Notes: a model not told the origin generated them from the letters alone. A DNA stretch of 64,000 bases from Bog-473 sp963745175 (GCA_963745175.1 CAVUWK010000010.1:124001-188000), one strand, 5' to 3'. Positions 1 to 9,205 are shown, numbered from the stretch's first letter. Translations and numbers: made by a program.

Positions 1-512
1 AAGGACTTCTTGCCGCTGGTCTCGCTGAAGAGACGCTCGCCGGCCCCGAGGACAACCGGGAAAATGACCAACCGCAGCTCGTCAATGAGGTCGTGCTCCA
101 TGAGCGTGCGGCCGAGCTGATAGCTGGCTGGGACGACGATTTCTCCGTCTAGCTCCTGCTTCAACTTCGAGACCTCGGTCACAACATCGCCCTTTAGGAC
201 CCTCGAGTTGTTCCAGTCGGGATGTTCGAGTGTCGAGGACACGACGTACTTGGGCATGTTGTTCAACCTGTCCGCCAACTCGCCAGTCCGGGGTCGCCAC
301 CGTGTTCCGAAAAACTCGTAGCTCCGCCGACCCAGCAGCCATGCCTCGGCGCCCAGCGCATCGTCGAGCGCGACCTCGTTCCACGCTTCGAGGTCCTTGC
401 CTCCAAACTGGACGAACCAGCCGCCGAGCCTGAAACCCTCCTCACCGTCCGGGTCCTGGACCACTCCATCGAGCGAGACGTTCTGCGGGCCGCTCATCAC
501 GATCTTTCCCAT
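1..512 (-). CDS. RibD C-terminal / dihydrofolate reductase-like protein (partial)
   Basis: The reading frame runs off the left edge, so the C-terminus is missing. The translation starts MGKIVMSGPQNVSLDGVVQD and continues with the features of the small stand-alone RibD_C/DHFR-like proteins (YwjB/YyaP type): a LLGRRSYEFF segment near residue 64, a PKYVVSST strand and the LIDELRLVIFPVVLGAGERL segment (quoted in part) near the end. Such proteins are predicted NADPH-dependent reductases of unknown substrate. The ATG is preceded by AGGAGAAGCGAA, a good ribosome binding site. It is divergent from the ECF sigma factor and could be one of its targets, which is inference only. Confidence 0.85.
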   Translation of the reverse strand, partial: MGKIVMSGPQNVSLDGVVQDPDGEEGFRLGGWFVQFGGKDLEAWNEVALDDALGAEAWLLGRRSYEFFGTRWRPRTGELADRLNNMPKYVVSSTLEHPDWNNSRVLKGDVVTEVSKLKQELDGEIVVPASYQLGRTLMEHDLIDELRLVIFPVVLGAGERLFSETSGKKS

Positions 513-664
513 TTCGCTTCTCCTATCGTTGGTTGTTAGAAACCACTGATGTAGGCGCCGTGGCGTCGGGAAACTGGGCGTCCGGCGACCGCCCAGTTCG
601 TCCCCCCGCCGGCGCCTATACAAGATGGACGTGCGAGAGGATCCGGGAAGAAGGTGACGCGAGA

Positions 665-1675
665 GTGGTGACAGCCGACCTGATATCGAGGGCGCGGGTC
701 GGAGATAGTGACGCGTTCCGGGAACTGACCGAGCCGTACGGTCGAGAGCTCCACGTCCACTGCTACCGGATGCTCGGATCCATCCAGGATGCCGAGGACG
801 CCCTGCAAGACACTCTGCTAGCCGCCTGGCAAGGCCTCGGCAGGTTCGAGGGACGCGCCTCGCTGCGTACCTGGCTGTACCGGATCGCCACCAACCGGTG
901 TCTCGACATGCGTCGCTCGGCCAGTCGGCGCCCGGCCAAGGGTTGGGACGTGCCCAATGTTCAGCCGCCCGACCCGACCGGACTCGGCGAGGTCGTATGG
1001 CTCGAGCCATATCCCGATGCCCTTCTCGAGGGCGCGATTGACACGCCGCTCAGCCCGGAGGCCCGCTACGAGCAGACCGAAGCCGTCTCGCTAGCGTTTG
1101 TGACCGCCGTTCAGGTCCTGCCGCCTCGCCAGCTCGCAGTGCTTGTCTTGCGCGACGTCCTCGGATTTCACACGAGCGAGGTGGCCGGCATGGTGGACGC
1201 GACCGCTGAATCGGTCAACAGCGCCCTTAAGCGGGCCCGCGCCAGCCTGCAGCGCCGGCTGCTGCCGAGCGTCAGCCGCGAACCGGCTCCCGTCGCCGGC
1301 TCACCTACCGAGGATGCGCTCGTGGCGAAGTTCGCTCGCGCATGGGAGTTGGCCGATATGGACGCGCTCGTGGGCCTGCTGACCGACGACGTCTTCATCT
1401 CGATGCCGCCCATGCCCTTCGGATACGAGGGCCGCGACGTCGTTGCGCGCTTCTGCGCCAGCCTGTTCGACGCAGGCCGCCGGTTCGACCTCGTGCCGAC
1501 GCGGGCAAACGGCCAGCCGGCGTTCGGAGCCTACCTGCGCCCCGCGGCCGGCATCCGCCACGGGACCGGCCTCTACGTGCTCACCCTCACCGGGGACCGG
1601 ATCTGCGCCATGACCCGCTTCGACAACAGCGTGTTTCCATGGTTCGGACTACCGCGATCGCTCTCGAACCGATAG
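665..1675 (+). CDS. ECF RNA polymerase sigma factor with C-terminal SnoaL-like domain
   Basis: Region 2 (DAFRELTEPYGRELHVHCYR, then AEDALQDTLLAAW and LRTWLYRIATNRCLD) and region 4 (LPPRQLAVLVLRDVLGF, TAESVNSALKRAR) are clear. About 110 residues follow that resemble an NTF2/SnoaL fold and end GLPRSLSNR. The WLEPYPD segment between regions 2 and 4 is typical of the SigG/TIGR02960-like group. These sigma factors have no anti-sigma partner; the C-terminal domain is thought to regulate them. I chose the GTG at 665 (GTG at 668 is equally possible) because GGAAGAAGG lies about 10 bases upstream; the open frame reaches back to 533 without family similarity. Confidence 0.88.
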   Translation: MVTADLISRARVGDSDAFRELTEPYGRELHVHCYRMLGSIQDAEDALQDTLLAAWQGLGRFEGRASLRTWLYRIATNRCLDMRRSASRRPAKGWDVPNVQPPDPTGLGEVVWLEPYPDALLEGAIDTPLSPEARYEQTEAVSLAFVTAVQVLPPRQLAVLVLRDVLGFHTSEVAGMVDATAESVNSALKRARASLQRRLLPSVSREPAPVAGSPTEDALVAKFARAWELADMDALVGLLTDDVFISMPPMPFGYEGRDVVARFCASLFDAGRRFDLVPTRANGQPAFGAYLRPAAGIRHGTGLYVLTLTGDRICAMTRFDNSVFPWFGLPRSLSNR

Positions 1676-1787
1676 CAAGTGGGGTGAACGGTGGCAGCCG
1701 ACTAGGTTTCCTAGATGCGCGCCGGTCCCGGCCCACAAAAGATCTGAAGGCGCCTCCCGGACATTCGATGCGAAAGAAAGCAGGCTT

Positions 1788-2483
1788 ATGCCCGACGACT
1801 CAGTTGGTTCTGGCTCCTCGATCGACAATCGTCACCTTCTGCTGGTCGGTGCCGGGCCGGGTCTTGGAATGGCCGTGGCCCGTCGCTTCGCCGTCGGCGG
1901 CTATCGAGCGACCTTGGTGGCTCGTAGCACCGACGGACTCCGCGATCTCGCTGACAGCCTGGTTGACACGGGAGCCCAGATCGGCACGATCGCGGCAGAT
2001 GCCAGCGACCCTGAAGCTCTGGGGGCTCGGATGGCTGAGCTCTACAACGAACAGGGTGCGCCCGGGCTCATCATCTACAACGCAGTCATGGGAGCTCCCG
2101 ACACGCTCTTGAACTCGAGCGTCGATCACCTGCAGACGGCCTATGCGGTCGACGTCATCAGCTTCATCGTTCTGACCCAGGTCGTCGCCCCAGCCATGCG
2201 AGCGGCCGGATCGGGCACCATCATCGTGACGGGTGGCGGGTTCGCAGACAATCCGATCCCGGCCCTCGCGACCGTTTCCCTCGGCAAAGCAGCGCTCCGA
2301 TCCGCCGCCACCATGCTCGGAGCCGATTTGGAGCCCGATGGCATCCGGGTGGCGACATTGACGATCGCCGGGCAGATCGTTGCCGGCACCGCCTTCGATC
2401 CCGAGAACATCGCAACGCGCTACTGGGAGGTCGTCCATTCCGACGGTTCCTGGCAGGCGGAGTTTCGCTTTACGGGTGAATAG
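1788..2483 (+). CDS. SDR-family protein with atypical active site
   Basis: The N-terminal Rossmann motif reads LLLVGAGPGLG, followed by the usual VARS...DLADSL helix and the YNAVMGAP strand, so the fold is that of a short-chain dehydrogenase/reductase. At the catalytic position the usual YxxxK reads VSLGK, so the tyrosine is missing while the lysine is kept. The protein is 231 residues, close to the usual length. It may be a binding protein or an oxidoreductase with a different mechanism; no substrate can be named. It is co-directional with the ECF sigma gene about 110 bases upstream. Confidence 0.8.
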   Translation: MPDDSVGSGSSIDNRHLLLVGAGPGLGMAVARRFAVGGYRATLVARSTDGLRDLADSLVDTGAQIGTIAADASDPEALGARMAELYNEQGAPGLIIYNAVMGAPDTLLNSSVDHLQTAYAVDVISFIVLTQVVAPAMRAAGSGTIIVTGGGFADNPIPALATVSLGKAALRSAATMLGADLEPDGIRVATLTIAGQIVAGTAFDPENIATRYWEVVHSDGSWQAEFRFTGE

Positions 2484-2723
2484 AGCTCGAGATGCTGGGG
2501 GCTCGGCCAGGCGGGCTGGAAGCTGGTTGAGCGAGCACACGTGGCCGTTATAGGGGACTACCACGAAGAGGCGCTTCACCATCCGTTCACCACTCGGAGT
2601 CAACGCCGTCGGGAGGACAGCGAAACGGACGGCAGCACTATCGCCATGTGCCGAACCGTCCCACCCTCGGCAGCGAGATACCCTCTGCGTTGGGCCAGAA
2701 GACCCCTGAGGTAGCGTCCTCGT

Positions 2724-3701
2724 ATGCCGTCATCACCGCTCGATCTTTTGGGATCGTCGGAACTCGAAGTGCATTTGGAAGCGGTAAGTGATCGGCTTGC
2801 CGCAACCTGCAGGTTGGGTGCACCTGACCTGACTGCTCCGTGTCTTCGAGTGGTGGCCGGGGGTGGGAAGCGCCTTCGCCCAGCCCTCACCCTGGCGGTC
2901 GCCGACTTGGGACGGGCTTTCGATCGCCGCGTTATTGCCGCGGCTGTAGCCGTCGAGCTGGTTCAGATTGGCTCATTGGTTCACGACGACATCTTTGACA
3001 ACGCGGAGACCCGGAGGGGGACGCCGACCATCAATGCGGTGGAGGGTAAGAACCAGGCGCTTCTCGCCGGGACCTACCTGATGGCACGGGCGGCTGCCGA
3101 AGCCGCAGCAGCTGGTCAACAGGTGGCATCCGACGTCGCCGGTACGGTTGCGTTGCTCTGCGTCGGTCAGACAACCGAGACTCAGCATCTGTTCGACATC
3201 GGCCAGGAGATCGACCGGTATCTCTTCACAATCGAGGCAAAGACCGCTGCGCTCTTCGCCTGCTCGTGTCGAGTGGGAGCGCTCTGCGCGGCGCTGCCGG
3301 ATGAACACGTCAACAGGTTCGGCGAGTTCGGAAGGACCTTCGGGATGGCGTTCCAACTCATTGATGATGTACTCGATCTGATCGGTGATCCTGAGCGGTT
3401 GGGTAAGCCGGTAGGCGCCGACCTGCGAAGCGGCGTCCTTACGATGCCGGCACTGCTGGAACTGGCAGATCTCAGTGGCAGCGACCTTCGTGCCCTGCTA
3501 CTTCGACGGCAGAGCGCCGACCTGGAGCAAGCTTCCCGATTGATCCTCAACTCCGGTCGAATCGAGCAGGTCATCGAAGTTGCTCGCCAGTACGCCGCCG
3601 AATCAGCCGCCGCGATTGCTCAGATTCCCGGAGCCTCCAAGTTGTCGAGGTTCCCGTCTTCCTACCTTGATTGGGCCCTCGAAGAGTTCGTCGCTGCCTG
3701 A
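2724..3701 (+). CDS. Trans-polyprenyl diphosphate synthase
   Basis: A class I isoprenyl diphosphate synthase, which extends allylic diphosphates with isopentenyl diphosphate. Both aspartate-rich motifs are present: HDDIFDN near residue 89 (first motif) and LIDDVLDLIGD near residue 215 (second motif). The GGGKRLRPALTLAV segment near residue 48 binds IPP. At 325 residues it has the normal length for the family. Chain length (GGPP, hexa-, hepta- or octaprenyl) cannot be read from the sequence. It may supply menaquinone side chains or carotenoid precursors. The ATG at 2724 follows GAGG about 11 bases upstream. Confidence 0.9.
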   Translation: MPSSPLDLLGSSELEVHLEAVSDRLAATCRLGAPDLTAPCLRVVAGGGKRLRPALTLAVADLGRAFDRRVIAAAVAVELVQIGSLVHDDIFDNAETRRGTPTINAVEGKNQALLAGTYLMARAAAEAAAAGQQVASDVAGTVALLCVGQTTETQHLFDIGQEIDRYLFTIEAKTAALFACSCRVGALCAALPDEHVNRFGEFGRTFGMAFQLIDDVLDLIGDPERLGKPVGADLRSGVLTMPALLELADLSGSDLRALLLRRQSADLEQASRLILNSGRIEQVIEVARQYAAESAAAIAQIPGASKLSRFPSSYLDWALEEFVAA

Positions 3702-3758
3702 GCACACGGGACCGGCGTGCAAGTTGATGGCTGGTCTTCCGGGGGACGGACGCCGCGT

Positions 3759-3782
3759 TTCACTCCCGGAGTTATGGGGCAG
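3759..3782 (+). repeat. Dispersed hairpin repeat, copy A
   Basis: CCC and GGGG arms around a GGAGTTAT loop, followed by CAG. It is nearly identical to the copy at 27,511 (shared TTCACTCCCGG and TATGGGGCA). It lies between the prenyl synthase and the SnoaL-like gene. Confidence 0.5.
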
Positions 3783-3856
3783 CTCAGCCATGTTTGTTCT
3801 AATGCCGACGACTGACTAGCTTCGAGGCCACTCCGTAAAGAAATGATGGGAAGCCG

Positions 3857-4333
3857 ATGCTGACCGACCAGTTGCGCAGTCGTCGACTTGAGGTGCTTGA
3901 CGAGCATTTTCAATCAGAGGTGGACCACGACTGGGAAGCATGCCTGGCTACGTTCAAGGATGTCCCTCGCTACGAAATCGTTGCCCTCGGTCAAATCCAC
4001 GAGGGCGTTGAGGCTGTCCTCCGCTACCACACTACCCAGCGCACGGCATTCCCCGATCAACGGCACGAATACGTGCGAATACACGTCGCAGACGATGACA
4101 CCATTGTCTCAGAGTTCGACCTCCTCGGCACCAACACCGGTGAGTTCTTAGGTATGGCCCCGACAGGTAAGTCGTTCCGGGTGCCTGTGATTGCCGTCTT
4201 CACTTTCGACGGCGATCGGATCACCAACGAACGTGTGTACCTGGACGCGGCGAGCCTGCTCCGTCAGATTGGGCGTGAGGAGTTGCTGCCATTGGCTGGA
4301 GTCGAGGGCTTCGCCGCCGCACATATGAGGTAA
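3857..4333 (+). CDS. SnoaL-like / ester cyclase family protein
   Basis: 158 residues with the NTF2-like fold of SnoaL-type polyketide cyclases and related proteins. The marks are an N-terminal helical stretch, the YHTTQRTAFPDQRHEY segment, IVSEFDLLGTNTGEFLGM, and the terminal strands VIAVFTFDGDRITNERVYLD. The last segment is the usual signature of the family, in which the strand after FxFxDGKI lines the pocket. Enzymatic role and substrate are unknown. GGGAAG precedes the ATG by four bases. It stands alone between two stretches without genes. Confidence 0.82.
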   Translation: MLTDQLRSRRLEVLDEHFQSEVDHDWEACLATFKDVPRYEIVALGQIHEGVEAVLRYHTTQRTAFPDQRHEYVRIHVADDDTIVSEFDLLGTNTGEFLGMAPTGKSFRVPVIAVFTFDGDRITNERVYLDAASLLRQIGREELLPLAGVEGFAAAHMR

Positions 4334-4865
4334 GCCGGACGAGCGCCTCCCGACCGACTCGGCGATCGGGCTCACTGTGATCGAGGCCTCGGTCTGCGTA
4401 GCGAGTCCACGAGCTTGCGCCAGCCTCTTCCGATCTGCTGTCCCTTCCAGGCTTGCGCTTCCGCCATCCCCGCCGCCGCCTCTCGGAGGCGTGTTGGCGG
4501 TTCGGCGGCGGGGTCGGGAGCCTCAGCCTGACTCTCGTGCTCCCGATCGGGGTCGCCATCGGCCGGGGTCATGAGCCCCGAGACTACCCAGGCTTGTCGT
4601 CCCGCGACCTCGAAGAGCCGATCAGGCACCGGAGGTGACCCACCTACCCGATGCTCCTATGGATGATGTCAACCCCTTTTGAGGGAGTTTTCGGGAGTGA
4701 GGACAGCGGACAGACCAATGATGGGCCACTCTTCGAGAGGGCAGGCTCTTATCAGGTCACGCGTCTTCGAGAGTCGGTGAACCCGGACCATGGACCGGCA
4801 CATCGGGTACAGGTCAGCCCAACGGGCGACAGGCGTTTTGTGAGCCAGGTCCATGGTCCGGAGAT
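4334..4865. other. Intergenic stretch without recognised gene
   Basis: An open minus-strand frame at 4372-4629 is proline/arginine-rich and matches no family known to me. The only clear structure is the inverted repeat at 4783-4861. This is probably flank or non-coding end of the IS110-type element that follows. Confidence 0.5.
4783..4861. repeat. 14-bp perfect inverted repeat next to the transposase stop
   Basis: CCGGACCATGGACC at 4783-4796 and GGTCCATGGTCCGG at 4848-4861, with 51 bases between. The right arm ends five bases before the stop codon of the minus-strand transposase. No T-run follows, so a simple terminator is unlikely. It may be a sub-terminal structure of the IS110-family element. 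Confidence 0.7.
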
Positions 4866-5905
4866 CTAGGCGCGAGGCAGGTAGCGGTAGACCTCGCGTG
4901 CGACGTAGCGCTTGAGCATGCGGATGGCCTCGCGCTTGGAGCGGCCGTCTTTGACCCGGCGCTCCATGTAGGCCTGGGTCCTCGGATCCGAAGCGAGCCG
5001 GGTGATGACGATGTGCCACAGCGCCCGGTTGGCCTGGCGGTCCCCGCCGCGGTTGAGGCGGTGCCGGGTGATCTTGCCCGAGGAGGCCTCGAGCGGAGAG
5101 ACCCCGCACAGATGCGCCCAGGCCGCTTCGGAATGCAGGCGTTCGGGGTTGTCGCCGGCGGCGACCAACAACGCCGCGGCGGTGTCGATGCCGACGCCGT
5201 AGACGGCGAGCAGTTCAGGCGCCGTTGCCTCGAGCAGCGGGGTGATCATGGCGTCAAGCTCCGCGATCTCTGCTTCGAGATCGGCGACCCGGTGGCCCAG
5301 CGAGGAGAGCGATGTCTTGGTGGCTGCGGTGACCACATCGGGCGAACGGGTCGGACGAAGCCCTTGGGCCGCCGCGACGAACTGGGCGATGGGAAGTCCC
5401 TTGAGTTTGCTCTGGAGCTGGTCAGGGCCGCTGAAGGTGAGCTGGCGCATCTGGGTCAGCGCCTTGATGCGGGCCCCGCGAGCCGAGCGCTTGGCGACAA
5501 CGAGGACACGGATCGCCTCGACCGAGCCGTCCCTGCTCTTGGCCGTGCCATGGGCCCGGCCCGAGAGAACGGCCCGGGCTGCCTCGACGGCGTCGAGCGG
5601 GTCGGACTTGCCGCTGTGGTGTCGGGCCTGGCGGTTCTGTCGGTCGACTTCGACGACGTGAACTCCGGCTCGGGCGAGGTGACGAGCGATGCCGGCTCCA
5701 TAGGACCCCGTCCCCTCCACGCCGACCTTGCCGACCTCCCCGAAGGCTTCGAGCCAGCTCAGCAGCTCGGCGTAGCCGTCGGGGTCGGCCCGAAACGATT
5801 GGGTGCCGAGCAGGCCACCGACCTCGTCCAAGGCGGCGGCTACATGCACCTCCCCGTGGGTGTCGATGCCACCAGTGACAGCCGCGCGGCTTCTACGATG
5901 GTCAT
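4866..5905 (-). CDS. IS110-family transposase, probably frameshifted near its start
   Basis: The DEDD RuvC-like N-terminal domain shows GGIDTHGEVHVA, GVEGTGSYGAG, VVEVDRQNR and KSDPLDAVEAAR. The C-terminal Transposase_20 domain shows LLAVYGVGIDTAAALLVAAG, WAHLCGVSPLEASSGK and the SRL-like serine region. The likely native start is the ATG at 5905 (MTIVEAA, with GGAAGGG five bases upstream), which matches relatives. That frame ends after 21 codons, and the conserved frame begins about 20 bases in, as if one base were lost between about 5875 and 5890. The conserved frame alone is open from 5990. The transposase may therefore be inactive, or the sequence may contain an error. Confidence 0.85.
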
Positions 5906-5973
5906 GCCATCCCTTCCTTTCCTTAATCCGGTTTGAGGGGTGGCGCGGCCGTCCCGAGAAGGAGTGACGGTGC

Positions 5974-6001
5974 GGGCCGATCTGCTCCAACAGATCGGCC
6001 C
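5974..6001. repeat. Strong 11-bp hairpin upstream of the IS110 transposase
   Basis: GGGCCGATCTG at 5974-5984 and CAGATCGGCCC at 5991-6001 with the six-base loop CTCCAA. It lies about 70 bases upstream of the proposed transposase start, on the side where IS110-group elements encode their guide RNA. Confidence 0.75.
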
Positions 6002-6609
6002 ATCACCCCCTCTGAAACGGGGCACGCCGCGCCTCGTCTGAGGTTGCCCAGAGCTCCGGTCGACGGTATGCGGACACCAACGGGTGTACGTCGTGATCTC
6101 AAGTCAGACCGGTGGCTCTGGTGCTCCCGAAACTACTGACGACCAACCTTGCAGCGGTGGACCCTCAGCGGAGCTTCTCAACATCATTGGCGTTTTGAGG
6201 CACCGTGATTCAGACCGGCTTCACGCTCATCCACTCCGCATCGTCCACAGCTCGAAGTCGTGGCGGTCCGCCGCCCCGCAACTCACTCTCGGGATAGTCC
6301 ACGACCCACAACGGCCGCTGTCCGGACATACGTAGCCCTTACACCAGTTCACGGCATCAACCCAGAGTTTGGAGAGGTGATCTCTCCCGTACTCGGCGGC
6401 GGCGACACCCGTTGAAGGCGAGATGCGTCCTAGCACTTGCATTCCATTTCAGCGGGTTGTTCACAGACCCTCGCACGGGTGTCCCTGTCGCGCGAGGTTG
6501 GTGACACCCCGTCCCGTCACTGTTCTGGGTCACCCTCTAGCGGACGGCGGCATGCAGTGACCGGACCCGCTTTACCGGTCCGTTACCGGCAGGCCCTACC
6601 CTCCGATCA
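6002..6609. other. 608-bp stretch without recognised gene
   Basis: No open frame has family similarity. The only structure I see is a copy of the dispersed hairpin at 6500-6534. The left part may be flank of the IS110 element. Confidence 0.5.
6500..6534 (+). repeat. Dispersed hairpin repeat, copy J
   Basis: The left arm GGTGACACC pairs with GGGTCACC (one bulged A). The right side reads CTGGGTCACCCTC, close to the copy at 9,314. Confidence 0.5.
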
Positions 6610-7521
6610 GTGGATTACCGTCCTTCTGCTGAATCCTTCGACGACGTACCCCACAATCGTCGTGACGTGGGTCGCTCCGATATGTCCCCGGGATTGCTGC
6701 CTGCCCCGGGGTCTGAAGTGCAGGGTGCCATCGCTGCCCGGGCATTTGAGGCTCCGGGTTTCGCAGTGTTCGCCATCGCGCTGACGGCGTTGGCTCTGGT
6801 CGGACCTGGAGTTTTGATCACCGACGGTCTGCTTTCCACCAAATCGAATGGTGAACTTCCACAGATCACGTGGGGAATCGTTTTGGCGGTGATCGGCCTG
6901 GGAGTGATCTCGCTCGTGTCGGCGTCCGGCACAACGATGAGTGAGAAGGGTCTGAAGCGGCGACGGACGTTGAACGGGGACTGGTCCACTGACTACCTGA
7001 CGTGGGACCACATCGCAGGGTTCGTCTCCGACTCCGACGTTGGCCAATCGAAGGCGCGTCACGTGTGGGTCGTCGGTACGGAGGGTACCGCCTTTCGGGT
7101 TCAGAGCGATTTTCACCGAGAGAGTCCCAAGCAGGCCAGCGAGCACGCCGCTTTTCTGAACCAGTACTTCGGCCTCGTCCCGGCCCCCGATGTCGCGGGA
7201 GTCATTCGAGATCACGACGAGGATTATCGGTATCCGACGGGCGCAATCCGCACCATCTCGTTGCTCGGTTTTGGATTCCTATCTCCGTTTGCCCTTCTCG
7301 TTGGCGCGACGGCGGCGATGCGTCGATGGCTCTGGCTGGTGGCGGAGGCAGCCTTCGCCGGGATGGTTTCCGGGCTCGTTGTGTGGTACTCCAACAACCT
7401 GAGGAGCATTCCCGTACTCCATGTCGCCGGCCCGACGGTCTGGTTCGTCGCACTCTGGCTGGGACCGACCATTCTCACTCTTGGGATGGCTCGATCAAAC
7501 CGAAGAAGCTCCTCTCAGTGA
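6610..7521 (+). CDS. Hypothetical membrane protein with a central soluble domain
   Basis: 303 residues with hydrophobic segments near residues 50-70 and 86-105, a soluble stretch of about 110 residues, and further membrane segments near 222-240, 245-263 and 272-292. The soluble part (WSTDYLTWDHIAGF, then HVWVVGTEGTAFRV) looks like a PH-like domain of the type found in bacterial bPH membrane proteins, which is a weak guess. The start is GTG at 6610; an ATG at 6682 in the same frame is an alternative and would keep all membrane segments. Confidence 0.65.
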   Translation: MDYRPSAESFDDVPHNRRDVGRSDMSPGLLPAPGSEVQGAIAARAFEAPGFAVFAIALTALALVGPGVLITDGLLSTKSNGELPQITWGIVLAVIGLGVISLVSASGTTMSEKGLKRRRTLNGDWSTDYLTWDHIAGFVSDSDVGQSKARHVWVVGTEGTAFRVQSDFHRESPKQASEHAAFLNQYFGLVPAPDVAGVIRDHDEDYRYPTGAIRTISLLGFGFLSPFALLVGATAAMRRWLWLVAEAAFAGMVSGLVVWYSNNLRSIPVLHVAGPTVWFVALWLGPTILTLGMARSNRRSSSQ

Positions 7522-7806
7522 CGCCCGCAACGTCCGACCCATTTCGGCAAATAGCGGATGAGGGTTGTCGTCGCCGTTGAACCTTCAGGAACGTGCTTCG
7601 ATCACGGCAGCGAAGTCTGGCCGCTCCCCGCCAGCATCAATAACGGTGGTCAAGAGGGCGTCGGCTGCGGGTCCGATACGCACACCAAATTCCGGACTCT
7701 TCAGCTCCCGGCGAACGGGGATGCATCTCCCATCCCGATCGGCGTGCTGTGGGACAGAGTCCATCGGCTCCGACGCTCGCCGACTCAGAGCATCGATACT
7801 GGGAGG

Positions 7807-8568
7807 GTGCCAGACCCTGACCAGCTTCTCAAAGATGCTGAGGTCACCGATTTCCAGGGGTGGGACTTCACCAGGTTGGGGGCCAGGCTCGTCAGCGAGC
7901 CGCCCCCCTGGGCATTCGAGGAGATCGTGGCCGATCGCGCGGCGAGGGCCACAACGATGCTGGACATGGGTACTGGCGGGGGTGAGTGGCTCTCGTCGCT
8001 GCGGGTACGCGCACCCGTCACCGTGGCTACCGAGAGCTGGCCGCCCAACGTCGGCGTGGCAGCCGCCAAGCTGCACGCGCTGGGTGTACCGGTGGTCCAA
8101 GACGAAGGCGCGACCGACAATCTCCGTCAAGGCCGCGAAGACCCAAGGGGCCGCCTGGCCTTCAGGGCCGAGACCTTCGACTTTGTCACGAACCGCCACG
8201 AGAGCTTCGAGGCCTCCGAGGTGAGTCGCGTCCTGCGCCCGAAAGGAAACTTCATCACCCAGCAGGCCCACTCGGGCTCCCAACAGTTCCATGAGCTATT
8301 GGGTGTCCAACCCCCACAGGTCGAGGAGTTCGAGATCGAGCTGGCGCTCGAGCAACTCAGCGCCGCTGGGCTGATCGTCGATGAGGCCGGCGAAGGCTAT
8401 GCCACGACGATCTTCGCCGACATCGGCGCGCTGGCGTGGTACCTGCGCTCGGTGCCCTGGGCCGTGCCCGGCTTCTCGATCAGCGCCTACCGGCATGCGC
8501 TGATAAGGCTTCATGGCCAACCGATCCGGGTTGCGGCCAAGCGCTTCTGGGTTCGAGCCCACAAGTAA
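7807..8568 (+). CDS. SAM-dependent methyltransferase-like protein
   Basis: Motif I is TTMLDMGTGGGEWL. It is followed by a TVATESWPPN acidic-loop equivalent, FDFVTNRHESF (motif II position) and VSRVLRPKGNFI, so this is a class I methyltransferase fold. The C-terminus (ALAWYLRSVPWAVPGF) belongs to a recognisable actinobacterial subgroup whose proteins start with a PDxxxLLxxAEV-like segment; I therefore placed the start at GTG 7807 (VPDPDQLLKDAEV). The frame is open back to 7558. Substrate unknown. Confidence 0.8.
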   Translation: MPDPDQLLKDAEVTDFQGWDFTRLGARLVSEPPPWAFEEIVADRAARATTMLDMGTGGGEWLSSLRVRAPVTVATESWPPNVGVAAAKLHALGVPVVQDEGATDNLRQGREDPRGRLAFRAETFDFVTNRHESFEASEVSRVLRPKGNFITQQAHSGSQQFHELLGVQPPQVEEFEIELALEQLSAAGLIVDEAGEGYATTIFADIGALAWYLRSVPWAVPGFSISAYRHALIRLHGQPIRVAAKRFWVRAHK

Positions 8569-8692
8569 CTCGCTCCCGACCGGCGAACTGGGACACATTC
8601 GGAAGGCCTTGGCGTACGCACTCCGCAGAGCTATAACGGACCTACCGGACGACCTCTGCCCTCGTCGGCAAGGGGACTTGGGAGCCTCAGAT

Positions 8693-9205
8693 ATGCGTCG
8701 AATGATCAAAGCACTCGGCATTCCGTTCACCCTCCTCGCGACGGTCGGCTCGAACTTCGCTGTCGTGAGCCTCACTGCCGGTCCGGCATCGGCCCAAGGC
8801 ATCGCTGGAACAACCTGTCAGACGCTCGGTGCCCGCTCACCGAGGACCTCGGAGGCCATATCGGGAGGCGTATCGCGTTGCGACACCCAGATCGTGACCG
8901 GAGGCGGAGGGACTTTCGCGCCCAACTCGACGTTTTCGTCAGCCACCATCGTCTGGAATTCGGGTAACACCAGTGATCTGACCGGCATGGAAACGTTCAT
9001 CAAGGGCGGCTGCTCGGCGTCGCTCCCCAAGGACGTGAACGGCTACAGCCAGACCGGAGTCTGGAACGGCACCGTTACGGGGGGCAACGCCTTTGTGGGA
9101 GACCAGTTCAGTGCGGGTCTGTGCTTTACCTTCACCGGGAACGCCGTGAAGATTTCGCTCGGCCAAGGAGACCTGAAAACGCCGAACGTCTTCGTGGTCT
9201 ATTGA
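8693..9205 (+). CDS. Secreted hypothetical protein
   Basis: The N-terminus MRRMIKALGIPFTLLATVG is followed by a hydrophobic run and an A-S-A cleavage site before QGIAG, so a Sec signal peptide with a mature part of about 138 residues is likely. The mature part is rich in G, S and T and has four cysteines, and it ends GDLKTPNVFVVY. I do not recognise a family. The ATG at 8693 follows GGGAG nine bases upstream. It is co-directional with the preceding methyltransferase gene, with a gap of 124 bases. Confidence 0.7.
   Translation: MRRMIKALGIPFTLLATVGSNFAVVSLTAGPASAQGIAGTTCQTLGARSPRTSEAISGGVSRCDTQIVTGGGGTFAPNSTFSSATIVWNSGNTSDLTGMETFIKGGCSASLPKDVNGYSQTGVWNGTVTGGNAFVGDQFSAGLCFTFTGNAVKISLGQGDLKTPNVFVVY

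Larger units (their letters stand above)
4866..6001 (-). mobile_element. IS110-family insertion element (ends not determined)
   Basis: Defined by the transposase, with the inverted repeat downstream and the hairpin upstream as possible parts. IS110 elements usually lack terminal inverted repeats and target duplications, so the borders cannot be placed by eye. Members of this family encode a bridge RNA in a non-coding end, and the stretch at 5906-6001 or further is the candidate here. Confidence 0.6.

Noticed and set aside
4372..4629. 85-codon minus-strand frame after the SnoaL-like gene
   Set aside because: Low-complexity Pro/Arg/Ala composition, no ribosome binding site, no similarity recognised.
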